The notes under the pieces were generated by a model. That model searched no databases. It had not been told where the DNA came from and worked only from the letters and a program-made list of their open reading frames with translations. From assembly GCA_025201845.1 (NCBI GenBank), contig MU603931.1, positions 124,001 through 188,000 on the forward strand: 64,000 bases of DNA. Direction: 5' to 3'. How positions within the stretch are numbered: the stretch's first letter is position 1; every line of letters begins with the position of its first letter. This DNA is from Martensiomyces pterosporus. Taxonomy: Eukaryota; Kickxellomycota; Kickxellomycetes; Kickxellales; Kickxellaceae. The translations under genes and the position numbers were made by a program. Positions 32,801 to 43,470 of this stretch are shown one piece after another.

Positions 32801-34888
32801 AAGAACTTGTCGCAGGCGCTCCACGACATAGTTGGCACAGACGCAACAATTACAGTGTCAAGGAACGCTGCTCTGCAGGAGCTAGTCCCTTGCTGGGACT
32901 CGCAGCTCCGCTTGGGCCGCATCGAGGGCAGCACTGTTGGATGTGTGATCACATCAGGAATCACGCTATCGGTGACGGTGATACTGAACGTCATGATCCT
33001 CACCAAGCTCGCATGCGCCGTGCTCTTTGACTGGGCGTTTTCCCTGCAGCTGACAAAGATAGCAAAGCACTTTACGCGAGGCAACAACAAGCGCGTTCCA
33101 CATGTCCTCATCACCATCACGTGCTACAACGAGAGCGAGGAGACACTGCGGTATACGCTCGAGTCGGTTGCCATGACAAACTACGCGTGTAGCCGCAAGA
33201 TCATGTTTGTCATCACCGATGGCCAAGTGCCAGCAACAGGTGACACGCGCACCACACCGGAGATAGTCCGCAGCATGATCAGCAGGCTGTCCCCCAGCGA
33301 GCCCATTCGGCCCCTGCCCTATATCTCGATTGGCGAGGGGCCGAGGGAGTACAATGCAGCAGAGGTAGTGCCAGGATCGTATATCAGCCTGAATGGCGTG
33401 CCGGTGCCCTGCATCCTGATCAATAAGGTCGGAACCAAGCGCGAGCGAGAGGCGAATGTTCCCAAGGCAGGCAATCGCGGCAAGCGGGATTCGCAGCTAA
33501 TCGTCTTGCAGTGGCTGAGAAACGTCTTGATGAACGATCACCTGACGCCGCTCGAGTTTGAGCTGTGCCGCTCAGCGACCCGGCTATCGCAGCTGAACCC
33601 CGACCAGTTCGAGTACCTGCTCATGGTCGATGCCGACACGCATATCGACGTCGAGTGCATCCCACGGCTGGTTGCAGCCATGGAGCGGGATCCGGGAATC
33701 ATGGGGCTGTGCGGCGAAACCAAAATCGCGAACAAGACAGAGTCCTGGGTGACGCGCATTCAAGTGTACGAGTACTACATCTCGCACCACCTCAGCAAGG
33801 CATTCGAGTCCCTCTGGGGTGGCGTGACATGCCTCCCGGGATGCTGCTCGATGTACCGCATCTTCAGCCGCAAAACACAATCGGGGTCGCTGGTGCCGCT
33901 GCTCGTTGCACCCGAGGTCATCGATGCTTATAGCAGCAACGAGACCAACACCCTGCATCAGAAAAACCTGCTGCTGCTGGGCGAGGACCGCTACCTGACA
34001 ACGGTTCTCCTGCGGGCGTTTCCCAAGCGCAAGCTTATCTACGTGCCGCGTGCAGTTTGCCGCACCACCGTGCCCAGTAAGCTCGCTGTTCTGGTGTCGC
34101 AGAGACGGCGATGGATCAACTCCACCATCCACAACCTCCTGGAGCTTATCCTGGTCCAGGACCTGTGCGGCACCTTTTGCTGCTCGATGCAGTTTCTTGT
34201 CCTCATGGACCTCCTAGGCAACGTGGTCCTTCCTTCGTCCGTGATCTTCTTCTACTACCTCATATTCGCTTACTTCTTTGGGTATCCGGTTGCCATGCCC
34301 CTCCTGCTAATGGCGCTGACGTTTGCGCTCCAGGGCCTCATGATCCTGATAACCACCCAGCGAATCGCGTACATATACTGGATGTTTATATACATCTTGG
34401 CAATGCCGCTGTGGAACTTTGTGCTGCCCGTGTACGCGTTCTGGCGGTTCGACGATTTCTCCTGGGGCAAGACGCGGATGGCTGGGAAGGAGGATTCCGT
34501 CGCTGAATTCATCACTGATGATGAGCGGCAGGCGCTTGAACCCATCCCATTGAAGCGATGGAAGGACTGGATGCGCGACCACTTTGCTCTAGGCAGCGGC
34601 CAGGCGCAGAATGGCAATGGGGAGAGCGAGAAGCCTGCAGGGATGGCAGGGGCATCCAAAGGTGCCGTGCACCGTGGTCAGCACATGCCGGTTGCAAAGT
34701 CTACACAAGCGCCGTTTCCAAGCATCGGTAGCATGAGGAAAGACGGGCCCTCGCGGAAATACGAGAGATGGTACCAGGAGCTCTCGAAGGTTCAAATACC
34801 GACGCCTGCGAGCCATACCGGTGTGGCAGCTCAGACAGCACCGCCCAAGCAGCTGCCAAAGCCGGGCACAGCGCTGACCAGAAAGTAA
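29838..34888 (+). CDS. Ankyrin-repeat chitin synthase (class IV-type), two exons
   Basis: Exons 29838-30186 and 30321-34888 join at GTGCGT/TTTAG (codon split G|AC) into 1638 residues. Ankyrin repeats start at about residue 80 in exon 1 and continue past residue 117 through DSRGNTALHHAIATGHS, EGVAPMHLAAYHGH, GKTPLMLASFRGR and GWTALMYAAFTGR to about 280. A Pro/Gln/Ser linker (with poly-Gln) reaches about residue 690. It is followed by a Chs3-like N-terminal membrane and luminal region (WREKIALCFIILLITGL near 765). The GT2 catalytic domain has DADTH, EYYISHHLSKAFES, CLPGCCSMYRI, GEDRYL (about 1337) and QRRRW (about 1377). Several C-terminal membrane spans follow. There is no myosin motor domain, so class IV rather than V/VII. 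It makes chitin at the plasma membrane. Ankyrin repeats on this enzyme are unusual. Confidence 0.93.
31399..31427 (+). repeat. CAG tract encoding poly-Gln
   Basis: A run of CAG/CAA codons in the disordered linker of the chitin synthase, likely length-variable. Confidence 0.85.
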
Positions 34889-35104
34889 CAAGGGTTGGCG
34901 ACAGGAGAGAGAGTGGTCTTTTCAAAAACGCATTTGGCTGAATAGGCTATTGGCTAATTTTACATTCATACGATTAATGTTCGAGAGGAGATGTCGGGGA
35001 GATGTGGCGAAGATAAGAAAGAGAAGAGCGAGGGCTATCGTGCTGACATGGAGCCACTGTGAGGGGCACTTCGCCTGCCTGTCTGTGCAGTCCGCTGGAC
35101 AGGC

Positions 35105-35785
35105 TTAATCGTGCTTCTCGTCCTCCTCAGCACGCTTGGCCTGGAGAGCACGGATCTTGCCCTGGGTGTTGAAGTAGGTGCCAAAGGTGAATGCAATGAG
35201 GTTGAAGAAGGGGACCCAGACAAGGGGAGGCAGGAACTTGGCAGCGAAAAGCTGGACGCTGGGGAACACGACCCAAGAGACCTTCATCATGCCCAGGAGG
35301 CGGCTGCGCACAATCTGGATGACATTGTCAATGTTGCGCTCACCGGCAATAACGGCATTGGCGGCAAGGAACACGGAGTTCAAAATGGGCGAGATGATAA
35401 GATTCTGAGCCAAGATGGTGAGCAGGGTGTTGAGCTTGGTTTTGGGCCGGTTGGCAAAGACCTTGTTGAGGATCTCATAGAGGAAGTGGTTCAGCGGTCC
35501 GCTGATGAACAGGCCGTAGAGCGAGAACTGGAGCACGCGCCTGTTGACCACAAGCTCAATGAGGCTCTTCTTGACAGGACGACCCTCGAAGGCAGCCTTC
35601 CTCTCGCTGGCCACATCAGCGGCGCGCACACCAGAGCAGCGCTGGGCAATCTCCTCCTGGAGGAAGTTGAGAGTCGCAGTGGTGCACGCCTTGGTGGCCA
35701 GTGGGCGGCGGGCGAGGGCGGTCAGGTAGGCAGTCAGAAGTGCGAGGGCGATGTTCTGGCGAGCGGGCTTCGAAACGGCGGCCAT
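35105..35785 (-). CDS. Mpv17/PMP22-family membrane protein
   Basis: Single-exon protein of 226 residues. It shows the family features of FSLYGLFISGPLNHFLYEIL, a polar loop, then four hydrophobic segments including KVSWVVFPSVQLFAAKFLP, where the family usually has a W-x-x-WP-x-x-Q-x-x-N-F pattern. Homologues sit in the mitochondrial inner membrane (Sym1/Mpv17) or peroxisomal membrane (PMP22) and may form channels; which one applies cannot be told. The C-terminus is charged. Confidence 0.88.
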   Translation of the reverse strand: MAAVSKPARQNIALALLTAYLTALARRPLATKACTTATLNFLQEEIAQRCSGVRAADVASERKAAFEGRPVKKSLIELVVNRRVLQFSLYGLFISGPLNHFLYEILNKVFANRPKTKLNTLLTILAQNLIISPILNSVFLAANAVIAGERNIDNVIQIVRSRLLGMMKVSWVVFPSVQLFAAKFLPPLVWVPFFNLIAFTFGTYFNTQGKIRALQAKRAEEDEKHD

Positions 35786-36917
35786 GCTTACTGCTGATTT
35801 TTAGCTACAACAAGGAGAACAAGAATAAACACGTAGAGGGTGGGGGCGTGCCAATGGGTACAAATAAACCAGAAACGAAAGGAACAGCGAAGAAAAAGGC
35901 GAGGCAGTAGAGAAGAGCAATGCGAAGCCAGCGCTTTTTAAGAGACGATGCATGGCTGCTGGGTGGACAAGAGCAAGAGCAGCCGGGACTGCGAGGCGCA
36001 AAAGGGCAACAGCGGAGAAAAAGGGCATGCGAACACGCCTGGAAGTGTGCATCCACAAGTTTACGGGGACCTGAAGACGAATCCATGCAGAGCAATCAAT
36101 GCAGCTTGTGCACACGGCTGCCAACCAGGGCACGACGCGTCGCTGCCGCAACGTGTTCTCCAGCGGCGAGAATATCTGCACTTTCTCTGCCGCGTCAGAG
36201 ATGCAACAGAAGGCCATGTTTGGTGGCTGGAAGCAGACGCCGGTATACAAACAGCATGGCTAGTGTGCTCGCAAGCTAGGGCACAAGACTGCGTTTTCCG
36301 CTATATGATTTTTTTGGCGGGATGAGCCCAGTCTCTGCTTGCTTTGCTCATCTGGCATCTGTGGAAGCTCCCCTGGCAGCAATCGCCATTCCGCTCCACC
36401 CGGTGCCGCGGGAATTCTTACTTGCCGACGCTGCCAAAAATTGCCGTTCAGTCCAAAAGGAGAATCCAATGACGGCACATGCGCAGCGCTCGTTGCTCAC
36501 ACACCTACCAAGCAGCGCGTCCAGCAGCCGCTGCCAGCGCATGACCTGACAAAGGACATGGCTACCGAGACGTCACCGCCAGCAGCCAAGCGACCCAGAT
36601 CAGGGACCCCAGAGCCAGGCTCTCCCGAAACAGCGCATAGCACCTGTGCCTAACAAGGTGGTCTGCACCGGGAATCAGCTGATTATGCGGTGCCAAGACA
36701 AATAATCGCGCTTGGCGCATATTAGCCCTTGTCCACGCCTCTTGGAGCGCCAGGCCCCATCCCTTTACACCACCAGCACGCCCCTTGTAAGCCTCTCTTT
36801 CGCCAGCAATCTCGTTTCATTTTGTTTCGCATTGCGTTATTACATTTACTACCCCCATTGCAAGCTGCTAAGAAGAAAAGGCGCATAAACGAGCCGCCGT
36901 AGCCGACCCCTGAAATT
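35786..36917. other. Divergent intergenic, possible small plus-strand exons
   Basis: 1.13 kb between the Mpv17-type gene (-) and vps2 (+). Plus-strand coding-like stretches exist, such as KRPRSGTPEPGSP near 36590 and NKVVCTGNQLIMRCQDK ending at a stop at 36706, but in different frames and with no resolved start. Confidence 0.35.
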
Positions 36918-37723
36918 ATGCTCGACTTTTTGTTTGGAAAGAGGAAGACACCGCAGGAGCTGCTGCGACAGAATCTGCGTGCGCTCAATCGTGCACAGCG
37001 CGAGCTCGACCGAGAGCGGTCGAAAATGGAGATGCAAGAGAAGAAGCTTATCACAGATATAAAGAAGGCCGCAAAGGCAGGGCAAATGGCAAGTTGCATA
37101 GCTGCTACCAAGCGCACACGCGTCTGCAGTGGCGCCTCAAGCGAGACGCCAGCATGGCCATGCAGTATACGAAGCTAAACTCCTGGATGTGTCTACATGT
37201 GGATCGTACGCTGTGCTTTTTTTTTTTTTTGTAGAATGCGTGCAAGGTCATGGCAAAGGACTTGGTTCGGACTCGGCGCTATGTGCAAAAGTTCTACAAG
37301 ATGCGCACATCGCTCCAGGGCGTTTCGCTGCGGATACAAACAATGACTTCGAACCAGCAGATGGCCACAGCCATGCGAGGCGCAACCAATGCCATGAAAT
37401 CAATGAACATGTCAATGAACCTGCCCGGAATGCAAAAGGTTCTGATGGACTTTGAAAAGGAGTCGGAGATGATGGACATGAAGGAGGACCTGATGAACGA
37501 CGCTATCGATGACGCGATGGAGGATGACATCGAGGACGACGAGGAGGAGTCTGATCAGATCGTCCAGCAAGTACTCGACGAGATTGGCCTGCAGCTCAAC
37601 GAGTCCCTGGGTAATGCGCCGCAGACTGTCAGTGAGCAGTCGGCTGTAGCAGAGGGCATTTCGGAGGCCATCGACGACGACGCTGCTTTGCAGGCTCGGC
37701 TAGACAGTCTGCGCAGAGAGTGA
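36918..37723 (+). CDS. vps2: ESCRT-III subunit Vps2/CHMP2, GC-AG intron
   Basis: Exons 36918-37088 and 37235-37723 give 219 residues. The CHMP2 signature spans the junction: KAAKAGQM / NACKVMAKDLVRTRRYV, phase 0. The donor reads AAATG|GCAAGT, a GC-AG intron, and the acceptor has a 14-T tract before GTAG. The protein has a basic N-terminal helix region beginning MLDFLFGKRKTPQELLRQ and an acidic DDxxEDDEEE linker. It ends with ALQARLDSLRRE, a MIT-interacting motif that binds Vps4. It polymerises with Vps24/Snf7 on endosomes for membrane scission. Length is normal. Confidence 0.94.
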
Positions 37724-37948
37724 GCAGTGGCTTTTGCGCTGGCGTTGCCAGGTGCGGAGCTACGCCTTCATCATCATCATTATTTCCACTAGTATCGCTC
37801 TTTGCAGCGCCTTCCGCCGCCTTCTTACTCTAGCTAGAGCCCCACGCCGTATATGGATCTGTCTTTCTAAACCTCATTTATTAATGATATAAACTGGAAT
37901 GCTTTCTGCCAGCAGCGGCAGGCAGCGAAAACATGTACTCCCACTTGC

Positions 37949-38458
37949 CTAGTCCTCGTCCATAGATGCATCGCTATCGTCGCCGGATTCGCCATCAGAA
38001 CTCGAGCCAGATTCATCAGCACCTTCAGCACCAGGCCTAGCAATGGCATGCGAGCCCTGCACGGCGCTGTTCGCTCCACCCTGGGCCTCCCGAGCATCCC
38101 GCTCGTCGCGGAGCTTATCGACTGACGCAAAGTTCCCGGCAATGCACTCCGCAAAGATCCTGCAAATATCCCTGGCCACCTCAATGGCGCTGTTATCCTC
38201 CAGCACGATGTTAAAGTCCTCGTCGACGATCTGCGAAAGCACCTCTTCGATGTCGGAGGGCTCGGGCTTTTGCTTCTTCCTTACCAGCTCGTCAAAGTAG
38301 TTGATTATTTCGTCGACCATGTTGTCGCGCTTTTCTTGCGAATTACGTCCGCCCCATCCGTTCTTCACTGCCAGCTCAAGCGCTGTCCACTTGGCGAAGA
38401 TGTGGTCGACGCCCTCGATGAAGGCCTCCTTGTTCGGGTGAACCGGTGCTGCTGCCAT
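37949..38458 (-). CDS. tsr2: Tsr2, pre-rRNA processing / Rps26 escortin
   Basis: Single-exon protein of 169 residues. The domain covers FIEGVDHIFAKWTALELAV, then GWGG and VDEIINYFDE, followed by DIEEVLSQIVDEDFN, all typical of the Tsr2 family. The C-terminal 40 residues are Ser/Asp/Glu-rich, matching the acidic tail that in yeast Tsr2 binds Rps26 released from importins. Acts in the nucleus in 40S ribosome assembly. The gene lies tail to tail with vps2. Confidence 0.93.
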   Translation of the reverse strand: MAAAPVHPNKEAFIEGVDHIFAKWTALELAVKNGWGGRNSQEKRDNMVDEIINYFDELVRKKQKPEPSDIEEVLSQIVDEDFNIVLEDNSAIEVARDICRIFAECIAGNFASVDKLRDERDAREAQGGANSAVQGSHAIARPGAEGADESGSSSDGESGDDSDASMDED

Positions 38459-38713
38459 TATCTGTATCTGCGCTGATCCCTGAAAGGTGTGGGCTAGAGA
38501 GAGCTACGTTTTTGTGCATAAACCGAAAGCGATTGCTGGAGCCAAAAAGGCAGCTGTCGGCAGAAAAATTTTCATGTGCAAGCCAAAATACAAAGAACAC
38601 AGGCCACCGAAACATTGGGCAAGCCCACGTGTGTGGACGAGCATGAGGGGCTTGCTAAAGGAGAAGAAACTGATAATTAGATATGCTATATGAAAGAGGA
38701 GAAGCGAAAAGGC

Positions 38714-41700
38714 TCAGCCAGAAGCAGCGCTGGCCAGAAGCTCTTCGTAGATAAGGTGGAGCGGCTCGCTCTTAGCGTCGGCCACCGAAGCACGCAGCGC
38801 CTCAAACTTGCCAGCAGACACGTTCTTGGAGACGGGCTCCAGGCTGATCATAATCGCAACAGTAGACCTCAGCATCTCGTTGTGCAGGTCCACCTCCATC
38901 TTGTTAGGGTTCTTGGGCACCTTGGTCTTCTGCTGCTTCTGGAGGCTCTCAGCGATAGCGTCAAGGTGTCCGGCAAGCACATCAGGCCTGGTAGAGGCAA
39001 GCTCAGCAACAACCAGCTGCACAATAGCACGAATCTCGCGCTCGTCGGTGATGCCGCGAACAATGCTGTCCGCCACCTGCGCGGCATCGACAGCCCTGGG
39101 CATGGTACGGACGAGCATATACACGCACTGGTACGCGCACCGGCGGGCCTCGAGACCGTCGTCGATCTTCTTCTTGAACGGGCCCATGGTGATCTCTCGG
39201 ACAAGGCTGTCGTTAACAACGGTCTGCTGGAAGAGCGCTGGCTGGATGTCGCTGACCAGGCCGTCCAGCAGCTTGTCCTTCGTCTGGATGATGGTGTACA
39301 GCGTCAGCAGAGAGAGCCTGCGGATGCTGACGTCGCCATGACTAATGTTGGACAGCACACCAGGAAGAGCAAGCCCGATCTGCTTATCGCAGTCTGCGCT
39401 CAGCTGCTTGCCGGCTATCACAGTGCGGAAGGCCGTGATAAATGTGACCATAGCCGCAGCACTGCTGCTGGTGGCAATGCTTTCTGTGAGCTGAGGGACG
39501 TATTCGCCAGGGAAAACAACGCAGAGCACGGCGAGGCATTGCGCGACGATGTCAGGCACTGGCACCGAGCTCTTTTGCACAAGCTCTGTCAGCTGCGCCC
39601 AGGCAAACGCAGCGGCCTTGGCATCGCAATTAGCGCCAACAGCAACGTCGACTGCAGTCTTCACAGCAGGAAGCTGATGGGGATCGCATTCCTCGTTGTT
39701 GGGGATAGCATGGGCAAAGAGCTCGGGGAGCACATCTGTAAAGTGCGCAGCGTAGTTGCCCAGTGCCAGCGCAGCCTCGCTGCGCACATCGTCGTTCTTG
39801 GACTCGATATGCACATACAGCTGGTTCACAAGCTCCTGAGACTTGCCCAGAATGCCCTGTTTGGCCGCATGGCCCAGCACACGTAGAGAGAGGCACAGGT
39901 GAGCAACGTCTGACGTTGTCTTTGGCACCGCAAAAATGTACTTGGCCAAATGGTCGCTCGACCATTGCTGGTCCTGGGATTCGCAGTATCCGCGGAAGAG
40001 CTGCATTAGGCACCTCGCATTGTTGTCAATCGCAGTTTCGGGGAACAGCACCTGGCTAGACTCGCTGTTGCGGCTGCTCTTGCTACTGCAGTAAGCGCTG
40101 TAGCCCGAGTCCCAGACACGGAGAAGCTGGCCCATCCATTGCTCGACAACATCAGGGAACCGCCTGGCAATGACTCCAAACAGCGCTGCAAGCGCGGAAA
40201 TGCTACTGCTGTCGTGAACAGAGGGCGGTGCAAGCGACCTCATCAGGCAAGAGGCTGAGAGATCGATGGTCTTCTTGCCGACATAGGGGCACAGGCTGGT
40301 GAGCGCTGCAAGGGCTTGTCCGGGAGGAGAGATGTCGGACCTGTTGATGATTTCCAGCACTGCTTTGGCAATATCGTCGCCTTTCTTGCCAATGGCGTCA
40401 GCCCCGTAATCAGCAAGGTTCTCAATAAGGTTAAGTGCGGCAATATACTGCTTTGCGTCGCTCAGCGAGAGCAGAGAGTGTGCGTTGTCCAGGGCAGCTG
40501 GTGCGGCTGAGATGACAATGTCGCTGGGGAGATGCGTGGGCTGGGCAATTGCCATAACCAGGGCCCGGATAAGAGGCACCGGCGAGTCGACGTTGCCCGC
40601 CTTCCACTTTGTCAAGGCATCAAAGCAGCAGCTAGCGACAGCGTGGTCAACAAGGTCGCCAAGCTGGCGCAGCATGGTGCCAATGAACACGTAGGTGCTG
40701 CTGCGCAGAGGCTGGTCGTTGGTGTTAACAAGGGGAAGAACACCAGCAGCAGTTTCCTGCGCCCAAGGGACAAACGGGGAGACATCCACGTCAATGCCGT
40801 TGCCCGCAGACCGCAGCAGAGTCAAGAGCTCTCCTGCAACGTCCAGAGCAGCCGATGGGACCTGGAATGCAGTGCTCGAGATATTCCCAGAAATGCCATC
40901 CTTCACGGTGGCGGCGAACTCGTACAGCTCAGACGAAAGGGCCTTACGGGAAGCCAGTGCATGCAAAAAGTCGAGTGCATCGAGCTTCAGGTTGGCCTTG
41001 ACCAGCCTAGTGGAGGCTGACTGCAGAGTGCCTGAAGTGTCCTTGGCGTTCAGCGTATCCACGATCAGCTGGGTGATTGCCGAAAGCGACGACCGGTCAA
41101 GGATGGGCTCGCTGATGGCAACAAGCCTCTTAAAGACAACAAAAGCCAGCTGTTTGGTCTCTGTTGACTTGGGATACGATCTTATCGCAGACAGGAGAGA
41201 TGCCACGATCTTTGGAGTCTGCTGAGCGAGCAGGTCAACCGAGCCATCTTCGACCTCCATATCCGAGTCCGACTTTGCGCTGACAAGCCCTTTGATTGTC
41301 TCAAGCATGTTTGCAAAGGCAACGAGGACCTCAGCACGCACGACGTCCTCTCTCTCCTTGAAAGACGAAACAAGAGGGGAGCCGATGCGTGCGATGATTT
41401 CCGTCGTGCTGAAAAGGCCGCTACCAACAAGCGCAGAGAGGAGCTTGGCTGCACTGAGACGGATATCCCAGGAGTCGTCTTCGTCGTCCGCGTAAATGTC
41501 GTCGTCAAACTCGTCGTCCAGCTCGTCCTCGCTGTCAATGTCAACATCGCCATCACCCCCGTCGTCTTCATCGTCGTAGTTGTAGTTAGGGTCAAACTTT
41601 AGCGCACTGATTGCCACGCCATAGATATCTTCGATTTTGTCACCGGCCAGCTCAGGGCTGCGCTGCAAGATGGTCTCAAGCGCCAGCAGAGACGTGATGC

Positions 41701-42627
41701 GAAGCTCGCGCTCGCTGTCGTTGATGGTGGCGAGCTCCCTTTCGAGGATGACCGGGATAAGCTTGGTGACACGCGAGGGGCACTGGCGAGTAATGACAAC
41801 CAGCACACGCAGGAATGTGTTGGTCTCGCTTTCCTTTGAGCTTGTCGTGTAGCGCTCGAAAATCTTGTTCAGCGGCTTATTGGAGAACTCCTCGGGGACG
41901 CTGATGATGAACTTGCCAAGGGCGGCAATGGCACGCCTGCGGACTGCAGGGCTCTCGTTGCTGGCGTTGGCCAAAAGAATGTCCTGGACGCTCTCTACAA
42001 GCCCGGCTCCACTCGACATGTGCTCTCCGACGCGCACCAGGATTTCAGCCAAGGCATCGATGAGATCAACCTTGACATCAGACGGCAAGGTAGCTGCTGC
42101 ATCAGCCAGCGTGGACACGATGGGTCTGGCCAATCCAGCAACCGTGTCCTTGGCGTATGTGTCCTCAGGAAGCCGGGTCACCATGACGCGCAGCGCAGCA
42201 CTGAGCGCGCTCTCGCCAGAGGCCCTGCCCTTCGTACTAATGCTATTGCACACATCTGTGACTGTAGCGGTAACAGTGTCGGGGTCAACAGATGCGAGCA
42301 CATGGCTGAGGCATCCCATAGCATCGTTTTGAACCTGGCTGTTGGCATCGACGAGCGCCTCAACAAGAGCGCTGGTGTAGTGCTCGCCGTCCTCCTTTGA
42401 GAGTCTGCCCTTCAAGTCCCTAAGCCTGCTGGACAGGTCGCTGATAGCCATGAGCCGGATATCAAAGTCGTTGTTCTTTATCTACGCTTGGCATAAATGC
42501 AAAAGATGAGTGTTTGCTTGGATATGCCTCAGTCTGTTGTGCTGTGCTCAGCGGCTGGCTTTGGAATATTGAATTTACGCAGCATATTTACCTTGTCCAG
42601 GAAATCCTGGCACTCCTTGGTTGTCAT
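38714..42627 (-). CDS. CAND1, cullin-associated HEAT-repeat exchange factor
   Basis: A 36-base first exon (42627-42592, MTTKECQDFLDK) joins across a 116-base intron (GTAAAT/AAAG) to 42475-38714, which starts NNDFDIRLMAISDLSSRL. Total 1265 residues. The join restores the start of the family, equivalent to the 'DKDFRFMATNDL' region of animal CAND1. HEAT repeats run throughout; an acidic insert (DDEDDGGDGD...) lies at about residue 315-345 and the C-terminal TIP120 domain closes the protein. CAND1 binds unneddylated cullin-Rbx1 and swaps SCF substrate receptors. A Met at 42451 is an internal start that would lose the first 20 residues. Confidence 0.95.
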
Positions 42628-43470
42628 TTCTACTATCTGCCCCACTTGGTTGCTTTTTAGTATGTGTGCTATGCTTCAGATATGCTGGGCTCGAGATGGG
42701 CTATTGGGTGAAGCTCGGGCTTGCGAATAGAGACGAGCAGAGAAGAAGCAGGCTGACTCTGCCACACTCCCTGGCTTCGCCCCTTTTGTCTGGTTGACGT
42801 ATGACACCCCTCCCCCGCATCCCAATGCGCAGTGCGGAAATCCAAATAGACAACACCAGCGACCCTTTCGCGGATCAGTTGATATTTCTTAATCTGCCAG
42901 ACATATCCCCTGCCAGAGGCGGCTGTAGCGTATGCACGCTAAACAAACGAGCATCTGGCATGCTGTGGGCCAGAGCAGCTAGTGGCGAGTGCTTGGCGAG
43001 TGCGATATAGGTGCATCGGTGAAAAGGCCACATCCACTGGTGCTTGTGCAAGGCAAGAACCGCAGCTCGTCCCACACGCGCCGCTCTGGTCTGTGGTGCA
43101 CCTGGCGCCAAACACCGCTGCTGGTGCTGTTGCCCCGGGCTCGATAAGAGACGGCTTCCATCCGCGCTGCGCATTAGCATGTGTCGCACTAGCTGGCTTT
43201 AGCACACTGTAGTCTTGTGCTGCAGACAGGACAGGCCGTGGGGGCAGCCTCCCTCGAGGGAATAATCCCGAGTAATCGAATCACCGCTTCGGGCGTTATC
43301 TCCCAGGCCTATATTTCTCCGACAGCGAAGCTAGGTCCTTGCGCTGGATTTTCTTTCTAGCTCGGAGAAGCGCTAGTCCGTCTGCCCCTGTTTGTTTTCG
43401 CCCTTGCTTTTTCTCTTCTCTCATACACGCCGCGCTTGTCTAGCCCCTCCATTATATACACACATTCACA
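42628..43470. other. Divergent promoter region, CAND1 / succinyl-CoA ligase
   Basis: 840 bases between outward-facing genes. No gene or repeat recognised. The final 100 bases are pyrimidine-rich before the ligase start. Confidence 0.45.

Noticed and set aside
38690..39886. A 398-codon plus-strand frame
   Set aside because: Antisense shadow of CAND1.
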